From NCBI RefSeq assembly GCF_042660705.1, contig NZ_JBHSUQ010000001.1: 64,000 nucleotides of DNA; one strand, given 5' to 3'. Both the position numbers and the translations under genes were made by a program. The stretch comes from Undibacterium_A arcticum (GTDB taxonomy: Bacteria; Pseudomonadota; Gammaproteobacteria; Burkholderiales; Burkholderiaceae_D). The notes beneath the pieces are model-generated. The model made no database searches and was not told the DNA's origin. It was given only the letters and a program-made list of their open reading frames with translations. Shown here in pieces: positions 56,466 to 64,000 of the stretch (positions are counted from its first letter, which is position 1; every line of letters begins with the position of its first letter).

Positions 56466-58975
56466 TTACTTGACCATCAGACTGACGTTATCCAGAACGA
56501 ACGAGGTTTGCAGTGAAGAATCCTCTGTTTCGGAGAACGATACCTGGACGGTCTGGCCTTTGTAAGCGCTCAGATCGAAAGTACGGGTCTGATAACCGGA
56601 AGCGGCATTGACGTTGGTATAGGTTGCCAAGGTCTGCAGAACGGTACCGGCGGTGTTTTTCACCTTAACGGTCAGCTTGTCATAAGCCGTCGAGCCGCTT
56701 TCTGCCGTATCGATATGCAGAGCGAACGTCAGAGTTGCCGACGTTGCGGTCGAAGGGATGCTGACTGTCTGGGACAGCGTTTCCGTAATTGCGCTACCGT
56801 TGCCGCCCATCCAAGCATCTTTGGTGCCCGTTGCCGCTGGCTCGCCGCTCCAGGTGCCGATGTCGCCGGTGTTGCCGGTCCATGGGCTGGTGCCGGACTC
56901 GAAGCCGCCGTTGACCATCGTCTCAGTAGCAGTACCGCCGGTGGTCACCGTCAACGTCGCGTTGCCGCTGGTTGCCGTTGTCGGTGTGGTCGCACTGTCG
57001 GTCACCGTCACCTTGAACACGGCACCGTTGTCGGTCGATTGCGCGGTAAAGCTGTAGGTTGCCGAGCTGGCGCCGCTGATCAACACGCCATTGCGATACC
57101 ACTTGTAGCTGTACGGTGCGGTGCCGCTGCTGGCCGATACAGAGAACGAAGCAGCGCTGCCGGCCGCAACCGTGACGTTGGCTGGGCTGGAGATGGTGAC
57201 AGGACCTGGCGCGCCACCAGTTTCGTCGATGTCGGTACCGACATTGATCGCTGCATAAGCGCGTTGTACCGCGATGGCTTCTTTACTGCCAACGCCATAC
57301 AGTTCTTGCGCAGCGGCCAATACCTTGCTACGTGCATCGGCATAGTTGGTCGAGGCGGTGAACTTGGTGGTGGATGCCTTGAACCAGATGCGATAGGCCT
57401 TGTCGTTGCCGATACCGGTCATCGCAGCAGGACTCTTGGTCAGGTATGCGCTGTAGTAGTCGCTGGACGAGGTGGCGTTGGAACCTTGGGACAGGAAGTA
57501 GTACATGCGGTTGTTCGGGCCGCTGCTGTAATGCACGTCCAGATTGCCGACGGTGCTGCTCCACGCGTTCGGGCTCGAGCCATCCTTGCTTGGCTTGTAC
57601 ATCCAGCGCAAAGGCGTGCCCGTCTTGCTGATCTCTACCCCCATCATCCAGTCGTTGCCGCCAGGGATGGTTGTGCCGGTGCCGCCATTGCGTGCATAGG
57701 CTTCAACCATTTCGCCGCCGATGTCCGAGTTGGACTCGTTCAGACCGCCGGATTCACCGCTGTAGGTCAGGTTGGAGGTCGATGCGGTCACACCGTGCGA
57801 CATTTCGTGACCGATCACGTCGATCGAACCGAGGCTGGTGAACGACGAACCGTCGCCGATATACATGCACTTGCAGGTATCGCTGTAGTAGGCATTGTCA
57901 TAGTTGCTGTTGACGTGTGCAGCGATGTAGGTTGCGGTGTTGACGCCATCCAGGCTCTGCCAGCCGAGCGTGTTCGTCAGCATGTCGTAAGTATTCATCA
58001 GACCCCACATCGCGTTGACCGCTGCGGTCTGGCCGTTGGCGTTGGTGGTGCTGCCGCCAGAAATGTAGTTCTGACCGTCGCCCCAGGTATTCGTGGAGTT
58101 GGTGTAGACGCTACCGGCGCTGGTCGTGTGGTTGGCGTTGGTGATCGCCATCGCGCCATACGTACCGCCGGTACCGCGGCTGGCATCGATCATCTGATAG
58201 GTGCCACCCGATAGGGTGGTGTTGATAGGCACGTCGCCGTTGTACTCGCTGTGGCCAACGCCAACCACGGTGTGCATTGCGCTCCACTGTTTGATCAGGT
58301 GACCGTCGGTGGCGCTGACGATCGAGTCATTCAGGTTTGGACGGCCATTGCTGGTCATACGCGTTTGTACGAAGTACGCCAGCTCATAGTGATCGACCAC
58401 TTCTTCCAGGTCCATCGCGTTCAGGGCTGCTTCAGCTTTGTTGACGGCGGACGCGACGCGGACTGTCTTCATCACCGGGTAGATGATCAGCTCGGCTTTT
58501 GGTGGCACGATGTGGGTGCCGGTTGGAGCCAGCTTGCTGACCACTAAGTCGGTCGCTTGCTTGCCAGATATTCTTGGATTGACGTCAATATCCGTACCTG
58601 CCTTGCCGGCAAATGATTGGCCCAGGCCCAGGCCCAGGCCTTGACGGCGCTCGGAGATCGATTCGCTGACGATGCTACCGGCGTCGTTAGTCACGACCAC
58701 CGATTCGGAACTCCACACGCGGACATTCTTGAAGGTGTGGTTGACGCGGTGGATCTTGGTGCCGACCACGCCTGGGTGCTCGCTAGCGACTACGAAGCCA
58801 TGGTCTGCGACCAGACCATGATTGCCGCGTTGCGACATCAGTTTGCGATCAGGCTAGCTGTTTCTTGTGGCGATGATTGGGCCTGGCCTGCCGCCATCAA
58901 TGGTTCTGCTGCCATCGCGATGCCTGCGGACATTGCTGCCAATGAAGCAGCAATAAGTGTCTTGCGTAGATTCAT
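56466..58975 (-). CDS. Secreted M4 (thermolysin/pseudolysin-like) metalloprotease with C-terminal Ig-like and beta domains (one frameshift)
   Basis: An extracellular zinc endopeptidase precursor of about 835 aa. ATG 58975 follows GGAGAAATA and starts a signal peptide (NLRKTLIAASLAAMSAGIAM). One base missing in the TTT run 58842-58844 separates it from the rest; repair gives LIAKLMSQRGNHGLVADHGF. A FTP/PepSY-type propeptide follows, then the catalytic domain with VIGHEMSHGVTA (zinc HExxH) and ESGGLNESNSDIGGEM (third zinc ligand). The tail has an Ig/PKD-like domain (ASSGTAPYSYKWYRNGVLIS) and a jelly-roll-like domain starting NGGFESGTSPW. It is probably exported by type II secretion to degrade external protein. 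Confidence 0.92.
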
Positions 58976-59190
58976 TATTTCTCCGTTGAATAATATTTTT
59001 GGTGATTAGACTACTGCCTCGGTGGTCGTAACTTTGACAAGTCGTATTTCCAATAAAAAGCCATTACAATCCATTGAGCAACTTTTCGTTGGAAACATCA
59101 AAGCGGGATCGACACTAATCCCATCGAATATGGCGAGTCAAAAAAAATCAATAAATTCAACGAGGTGTCCTAAAGTGTTCAATTCTTAAC

Positions 59191-59842
59191 ATGATCTCGA
59201 TAGCGATGAGAGTGGAGCAGGTGGTGATCGAATCAGCCTTTCTGACCGAAGGGATGATGCGCGGTTTGCTCAACCTGTCAGAACTGGCAAGGCACCTGCG
59301 CCCTCAGCTGGAGCGCGATTTATGGAAACCGGTTGGCCAGGCGGCGGTAGTGATGGCCCTGACGCGGTTGGCGCTGCGATTGCAGCAAAACGACCGACCC
59401 GAGGTGCGGGTATTGCCCAAGGTCGGCGAACTGATCACGCGCTCCGAGCTCACCGAATTTACCTACACTAACTCCGACACCAGTTACGAATGCCAGCGTC
59501 ATCTGCTGGCGATGGCTGAGTCTCATCCGGGCGTGTTTGTCACTGTCACGCAAGGGATGCGTGAAGTGCTGGTCATTTCGGGGCGCTCGATGGTGAGCTC
59601 GGTCGAATCCTGCTTTGGGTCGGAACAGTTGTTGCTAAAAAAAGAGCAACCTCTCGGCGCTGACGCTGCGCCTGACGCCCGATTCCAAACACACGCCTGG
59701 CATTTTTCATTCGATCCTGAAGCAACTGGCGTGGCGCAAGATCAACCTGGTCAACATGATTTGCAGCTATACCGAATTGACGATCTTTCTCGAGCAAAGC
59801 GAAATGGCGCTGGCGTTTTCGGTGCTGTCGCATTTCGCGTGA
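59191..59842 (+). CDS. ACT-domain-containing protein, possible regulator (one frameshift)
   Basis: A protein of about 217 aa after repair. The N-terminal part has a helical segment LLNLSELARHLRPQLERDLW. The C-terminal part, after an A-run (59637-59643) that needs one more A, reads LSALTLRLTPDSKHTPGIFH, then SILKQLAWRKINLVNMICSY. This is an ACT-like beta-alpha-beta-beta-alpha-beta pattern, ending SVLSHFA with TGA at 59840-59842. Such proteins are predicted regulators of amino acid metabolism; the ligand is unknown. Without repair the frame runs to 59895 with unrelated sequence. No ribosome site is obvious before ATG 59191; ATG 59206 is an alternative. The 215 bases before it hold nothing nameable. 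Confidence 0.7.
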
Positions 59843-59884
59843 TCGGCGCGATCGTTATTCTGGCCCCCATCCGATATCCCTTTC

Positions 59885-60579
59885 ATGACACTTGATCCTT
59901 CCCTGCTGCGCCCACCGGCGTCGCCCCGTCGCCCTGAACTGGCTTATCGCAAACCCCAGTTGGGCCGAGATTATTGGATCAAGGATGGCATTTTGCCGAA
60001 TGCCCTGGAGGTGTCGCAGCATTGCTTTGCCAAGACCGATTGGGAGCTCGGCTTCCCGCGACGGAAGGAGTTCTGGCCTGGCATGCGTAGCGCAGGCGCA
60101 TTGTTGCCGGACGAGTTGGCACGACTGGAAACCTGGGTCAAGCTGGCCACTGGCGCCAAGCGCTTGTGGCAGGAAGTGACACCGGAGGGCGCCACCCTCA
60201 ATCACAACTATGCGCAACTCGTCGGCGGCAGTGAATCCGGCCCACGACCGCACACCGATTCGCGCAAGCTATGCCGTTATGCAGCAGTGATCTACCTGTC
60301 GTCCGATGCGCCGGCCAGAAGCGGGACCTCGTTTTACCGACTTCGTTATCCGAATGGCGCATTGGGTGGCAATCTGTGCACGCCGCCACACGCCAATCTG
60401 GGCGAGGCGCTGGGCGTTGGCAAGCTGCCCCTGGATGCCTGGGCCGAAGACGTCGCCGTGCCAAATCGCTTCAACCGGGTGATACTGTATCGCGCCGACC
60501 TGGTGCACTCCGCCAGCGCTTATTTCGGCGAAGAACACGAGGAAAGCGCATGACCGCGGTATTCTTCTGGATGTGCTGA
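59885..60579 (+). CDS. DUF6445-like protein with 2OG-dioxygenase-type HxD motif (one frameshift)
   Basis: A protein of about 231 aa, recognised as resembling the DUF6445 family. The segment SGPRPHTDSRKLCRYAAVIY has an HxD pair, and RVILYRADLVHSASAYFG has a distal H, the arrangement of Fe(II)/2-oxoglutarate oxygenases; activity is not known. The end needs one more A at the AAA run 60543-60545, giving EEHEEKRMTAVFFWMC and a TGA at 60577-60579; uncorrected it stops at 60553 with EESA. It follows the ACT protein closely and may be co-transcribed. Confidence 0.72.
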
Positions 60580-60779
60580 GCGATCCTGCTGACAAAAGCA
60601 CCTGTTAACTTTGTCAGTGTGGTTCGGTCGCGACAAATGCTGCAGCGTGTCGCCGATTTTTTTGCCCGTTTGAACCGACGCGCTCAAGAGCTGAAAAAGG
60701 CCTGATTGCCGCGACGCCGGTGATGGGATTTTCCCGCAGTTGTGATTTGCTACTAAACGGCTGGACCCCGGAGGTCGAT

Positions 60780-61346
60780 ATGTCGCTGAGAAAAGCGTTA
60801 TTGGTTGGTCTGGTGTCAATCTGCGCGGCCAGTACTGCCGCTGACCGCTACCGGATTGATCCGCAACACAGTTTTGCCGGTTTCACCTACCAGCACTGGG
60901 GGCTGTCCACCCAGGACGTACGTTTTGACAATACCGTCGGCACGATAGAGCTCGATCCGGTTGCCGGCACCGGAACGATCGACCTCGTGATCGACGCTGC
61001 GTCAGTCAGCAGCGGCGTCGACGCGTTCAACAAGACCTTGCGGTCGGCAGAATTTTTTGACGTTGCCAACCATCCGGACATCCGGTTCCGGTCGTCGCAA
61101 GTGCATTTCGACGGCGACCGCCTGACCCAACTTGAAGGGGCGTTGACCGTCAAGGGCATTACCAGGCCGGTGGTACTCGATATCGGCCAGTTCAATTGCC
61201 GTTTCATGCTGATCTATGGCCGGCAGACCTGCGGTGCCAACGGCTCCGCCAGGATTTTGCGCAGCGATTTCAACATGGGCAGCTACGTACCGTTCATCGG
61301 CGATGAGGTGACTTTGCATTTCAGCGTCGAAGGCATTCGCGAATAA
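60780..61346 (+). CDS. YceI-family periplasmic lipid-binding protein
   Basis: A periplasmic beta-barrel protein of 188 aa that binds polyisoprenoid-type lipids in known members. ATG 60780 follows CCGGAGG. A signal peptide (SLRKALLVGLVSICAASTAA) precedes DRYRIDPQHSFAGFTYQHWG, the family's opening motif. VGTIELDPVAGTGTIDLVID, HPDIRFRSSQV and LTVKGITRPVVL follow. The short insert FMLIYGRQTCGANGSARILR contains a Cys pair partner (NCRF/QTCG). The start upstream at 60720 is rejected for lack of a ribosome site. The gene is intact. Confidence 0.88.
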   Translation: MSLRKALLVGLVSICAASTAADRYRIDPQHSFAGFTYQHWGLSTQDVRFDNTVGTIELDPVAGTGTIDLVIDAASVSSGVDAFNKTLRSAEFFDVANHPDIRFRSSQVHFDGDRLTQLEGALTVKGITRPVVLDIGQFNCRFMLIYGRQTCGANGSARILRSDFNMGSYVPFIGDEVTLHFSVEGIRE

Positions 61347-61636
61347 GTGCCGATCGGCGCCGGCCTGTCATTGGGCGGTCACGTTGGACCGGTAACATTC
61401 GGCTCATTCAATTTTGATCAATTGGGAATTGAATTTGCTCGCAACCAGGTGGTTGAAAAGAGCACTACCGTAGCTGGCGGTCGGGAAATATTCCAGCACC
61501 AATCATGCAGCATCCGGTATGCGGGCCACTGACGAAGCGGGCCGCGCTACCGGCGATGCCGCAAACCATGATTCACGGCGAAAAACCGGACAACGGCGCA
61601 CTGCGAATCGGATAGCGGGACGAGTTATATGATTTT

Positions 61637-61968
61637 CTAATATATGCTATTCAAAAAATAAACAAGACATATATGGTGCGTTGCAGTATATTGTGTGTGT
61701 CTCCTCCAACTCCTCCTAAGGATTGGTTTCAAGCCCGCCCGCAAGGTGCGGGCTTTTTTTTCTTTGGCTTTTTCTCTCGCATGCGCGCATTTCACCGAGC
61801 CATACGAGCAGAAAACGCAGCAATCGCCGGCTTTCGGCCGCAGGATCGTTCTGCAATTGCCACATTCGTAAAGAATTGGCATGTATTTGTCAGCATCACT
61901 TTTGGCTTGGCATAGCCGCGCAGCGGGCAGGTCAGAATAGAAACAGACTCGATGATGACGGTCGTCAT
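61637..61968 (-). CDS. GDCCVxC-type zinc-ribbon protein (one frameshift, altered ends)
   Basis: A small cysteine-rich protein. ATG 61968 gives MTTVIIESVSILTCP and then, after one T is added at TTT near 61880, CQFFYECGNCRTILRPKAGD and CCVFCSYGSVKC, the signature of the GDCCVxC family (probably metal-binding, function unknown). In the first ribbon the expected CPxCG reads CPLRG, so one cysteine is lost. Family members normally end soon after GSVxC, but here the frame runs on for 45 residues (AHAREKAKEKKARTLRAG...) across the terminator of the opposite small RNA. The gene may be decaying or carry further errors. Confidence 0.6.
61664..61692 (+). promoter_or_regulatory. Promoter of candidate small RNA
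   Basis: AAGACA (61664-61669) and TATATT (61687-61692) are separated by 17 bases, four and five matches to the sigma-70 hexamers. Transcription would start at about 61699-61700. Confidence 0.5.
61700..61762 (+). ncRNA. Candidate small RNA with two anti-Shine-Dalgarno motifs
   Basis: A predicted transcript of about 60 nt. Just after the start it carries CTCCTCC twice (61701-61707 and 61710-61716), complementary to the GGAGG of ribosome-binding sites. It ends in a strong intrinsic terminator: AAGCCCGC (61731-61738) pairs with GCGGGCTT (61748-61755) followed by seven T's. There is no open frame on this strand. Similar CCUCC-motif RNAs are stress-induced in alphaproteobacteria, and a toxic anti-Shine-Dalgarno RNA family has been reported in betaproteobacteria; membership here is inferred. 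The rest of the gap 61347-61636 holds nothing nameable. Confidence 0.62.
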
Positions 61969-62096
61969 ATTGGTTATTTCTGAACAGTTGTACCCATCGT
62001 TCGGGCGAGCAGCATTAACGCGACGACGTCACATTCTTCCACGCAACTTATTGCGACGACACATAATGCGCAAGCGCCTGCGTGTCGGCTGCTGGT

Positions 62097-63490
62097 CTAT
62101 GTCCCACTGACCAGAACAGCCTTCGTTGCATCAGCTGCTGCATCGCCTTCCATGACGATGATTTTGCTCGGTGTCGCCTTCTTACCCGCCAAGGACTTCG
62201 ATACTTCACGCAGCGGTCCAATTGCGGTGCCATTGGCGCCACCCATCGGATTGGTTTTGAAACTGGCAACCGGCGTTTTCTGGCCGCTAACATACACGCT
62301 GTAGGCAGTTTGCGGCTTCAGCTTGAAGAGCGATACTTCCAGCGCATCGATCACGCCAAGATTGCGTGCAACGACAAAGCCCTTCGCGTCGCCTGCGACG
62401 GCCTTCAGCGCGATGTTGATCGGTTCGCTGTTGCCGCGCGGTGTCAGATTCGCCACGCCATCGCCTTCAGGAACTGCCTTCGACACATACACCAAAGCCT
62501 GCGGAGCCTGGCCCACGGGGGCGCGCGCGATGACCTTGTTGGTGGCGGTGTCGATCACATCGACCGCATCGCCGTTCTCCAGCCCGACGTAGATCCGGCT
62601 GCTATCGTCCGACACCCAGATGCCATGGGGCAGCGCTCCGGTTGGAATGGTTGCCATCAACTTTGGCGTGTCGTCGGTGGTATAGACCTTGACCACGTTT
62701 CGCCACCGATCGTGACATACGCATGCGTGCCAGTGCCGGTTTTTGCAAAAGCCAAATGGTTGGTGATGAAGCCGGTATCAAACACCCCTTTTACTTCCAG
62801 CTTGTCGGTGTCGATGCGCGTCACCTTTCCCACATCCTTGTGCGTCATCCAGATCTCCCTGAAGTCCGGCGTGAATTGCAGGAACGGCGAGAACGGGCTG
62901 ACGACCTTGATTTGCTTGATCACTTTGTGCTCTTTTACATCGATGATCTCGACCACCGGATTAAAGCTCGATACGACGAATGCCAGTTTGCCGCTCGGCT
63001 GGAACAGCACCATACCGGGGCCGGCGGTGGTCTCGATACGGCGTGTTTCCCGATACGTGTTCGGATCGATGACCGAAATGTAATTTTCGCCACGCACCAC
63101 CACCCAGACTTCCGTCCCATCCGCTGTGAAGAAGCCTTCATGCGGCGACCGGCCGATGTAGGTGATGCCTTTGACCTTGTTGTTGGCAGTGTCGATGAAC
63201 GCGACTGAATTGGAACCGTTGGAAATCGCGATGAGCGTCCTGTGATCCGGCGAGAAGCCGAGTCCGTGCACGTTGATCTCGCCCTTATAGAGCGGCGACA
63301 GCACGTCCGGCCGCTGATTCCCGAGACGGATCTGACCCAGCAGGGTGTTAGTGGTGGGATTGACTACCGATACTGTGTTGCTGTTCTGATCCGCGGTGTA
63401 GACACGGTCCTGTGCACTGGGTGCGGCCCAGGCTGGATTGACCAGCGATACGCCAAGGGTGAGCGCGAGCAGGATGGCAATTTTTTTCAT
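62097..63490 (-). CDS. Exported YncE/YVTN beta-propeller protein (one frameshift)
   Basis: A periplasmic or secreted propeller of about 464 aa. The signal peptide is KKIAILLALTLGVSLVNPAW. Blades carry the pattern DRVYTADQNSNTVSVVNPTT, GTEVWVVVRGENYISVIDPN and SRIYVGLENGDAVDVIDTAT. A break at the TTT run 62698-62700 (plus strand) is repaired by one base, giving YVTIGGENVVKVYTTDD. After the propeller a 90-residue extension (KLKPQTAYSVYVSGQKTPVA) looks like another beta domain. It is just downstream of the DUF305 gene on the same strand (34 bases), so the two are probably one operon. Distinct from the propeller at 25204. Confidence 0.82.
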
Positions 63491-63523
63491 GGCTCAATCT
63501 TTCTTGGTGATACGCAGGTTTGA

Positions 63524-64000
63524 TTATTGGGGCGCATCAGGGACGTTGGCTTGCCTGGCCTGATAACGCCCAAGCCAAGCCTGCATCAATTTGATTTCGT
63601 TTGCTGTTCGGTCAGGATGCCCTGCGCCAGATTCTGCAATTCGGGATCCTTGTTGTAGAGCAGTAATGCCTTGGCCATGTCGACCGCGCCCTGATGATGC
63701 GGAATCATCATGGTGACGAAGTCGTGTTCGGCAACACCATTCATCGGCGCGCGCTTCATGCCGTCGTCCATGACGGCCATCGCGTCATCCATCAGGGCAG
63801 AAAAAGGTTTCGCGGTACTGGCTATGAAAGACTGCGGTGATTTTTTCGATTCTGCAACGTGATGGTGATGCATTTCCTGCGCCCCGACAGGCGCAACGGT
63901 GGCGCCCATCAACAATGCCGCACCCGCAATTCCAATTCCTAGACCACTGCGCAAAGCCGTCGTTACCGAATGGATTGCTGAAATTCGGCTTGCTTCGGTT
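63524..64000 (-). CDS. DUF305 (ferritin-like) protein, 5' end probably outside the window (one frameshift)
   Basis: An exported helical protein. The hydrophobic stretch GIGIAGAALLMGATVAPVGA is a signal peptide followed by a histidine cluster (EMHHHHVAE). The DUF305 core has FVTMMIPHHQGAVDMAKALL. One base missing in the TTT run 63600-63602 shifts the end; after repair it reads EQQNEIKLMQAWLGRYQARQ and stops at 63524-63526. The frame stays open to the window edge. TTG 63954 is the only internal start candidate, so the true start may be beyond 64000. DUF305 proteins are often linked to copper or other metal stress. Confidence 0.8.

Noticed and set aside
56715..58214. 499-residue open frame on the plus strand opposite the M4 protease
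   Set aside because: It is the antisense shadow of a high-GC gene with strong family motifs; its composition (Arg/Cys/Ala-rich) and lack of a ribosome site argue against coding.
62082..63083. 333-residue plus-strand open frame opposite the beta-propeller
   Set aside because: Shadow of the leftward propeller gene; no start signal and no domain.
1..64000. CRISPR arrays, tRNA or rRNA genes, phage modules
   Set aside because: No evenly spaced direct repeats, no tRNA cloverleaf or rRNA sequence and no phage structural genes were recognised by eye; a covariance or repeat search was not possible.

Overview
The window is a chromosomal stretch of a betaproteobacterium, most likely Burkholderiales and perhaps Oxalobacteraceae. 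The basis is gene content and protein style only: a Porin_4-type porin, an Fnr/cbb3 oxidase cluster, a PhaB-type reductase, an MdtABC-like efflux operon and a large secreted M4 protease. No rRNA or tRNA gene was seen, so the genus is open.

Layout. 1-5.8 kb: the end of a PAS-GGDEF-EAL protein, an unknown protein, a LysR regulator, a porin and a short-chain dehydrogenase. 6.0-10.3 kb: a polyamine-type ABC importer. 10.6-19.3 kb: a polar amino acid ABC importer followed by a complete arginine transaminase route (2-ketoarginine decarboxylase, aldehyde dehydrogenase, guanidinobutyrase, arginine:pyruvate aminotransferase) that would take arginine to GABA plus urea. 19.3-24.1 kb: a patchwork with an IS6 transposase remnant, a K+ channel, a nitronate monooxygenase-like enzyme, the tail of a lactate dehydrogenase, a universal stress protein and an isolated GNAT domain. 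24.3-26.4 kb: a creatininase-family protein and a secreted beta-propeller. 26.7-41 kb: a low-oxygen island with hemN, a SafE-like protein, ccoI, ccoS, pdxH, ccoNOQP, ccoG, ccoH, fnr, phaB and a hemerythrin. FNR boxes precede hemN, ccoN, the GNAT gene and phaB. 41.4-50.9 kb: a leftward RND efflux operon. 51.3-56.4 kb: an IS5-family element whose transposase gene is split by a group II intron, which is itself split inside domain V by a second group II intron (a twintron). 56.4-64 kb: the M4 protease, an ACT-domain protein, a DUF6445-like protein, a YceI protein, a candidate anti-Shine-Dalgarno small RNA opposite a GDCCVxC-type protein, a second beta-propeller and a DUF305 protein.

About 25 genes carry a single frame break, and nearly every break can be repaired by changing the length of a short homopolymer. 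They hit genes that would be expected to be under selection (ccoN, ccoP, ccoG, ccoI, the efflux genes, the arginine genes). I read most of them as sequencing or assembly errors and give the spans of the repaired genes. True remnants (IS6, lactate dehydrogenase) are marked as pseudogenes.
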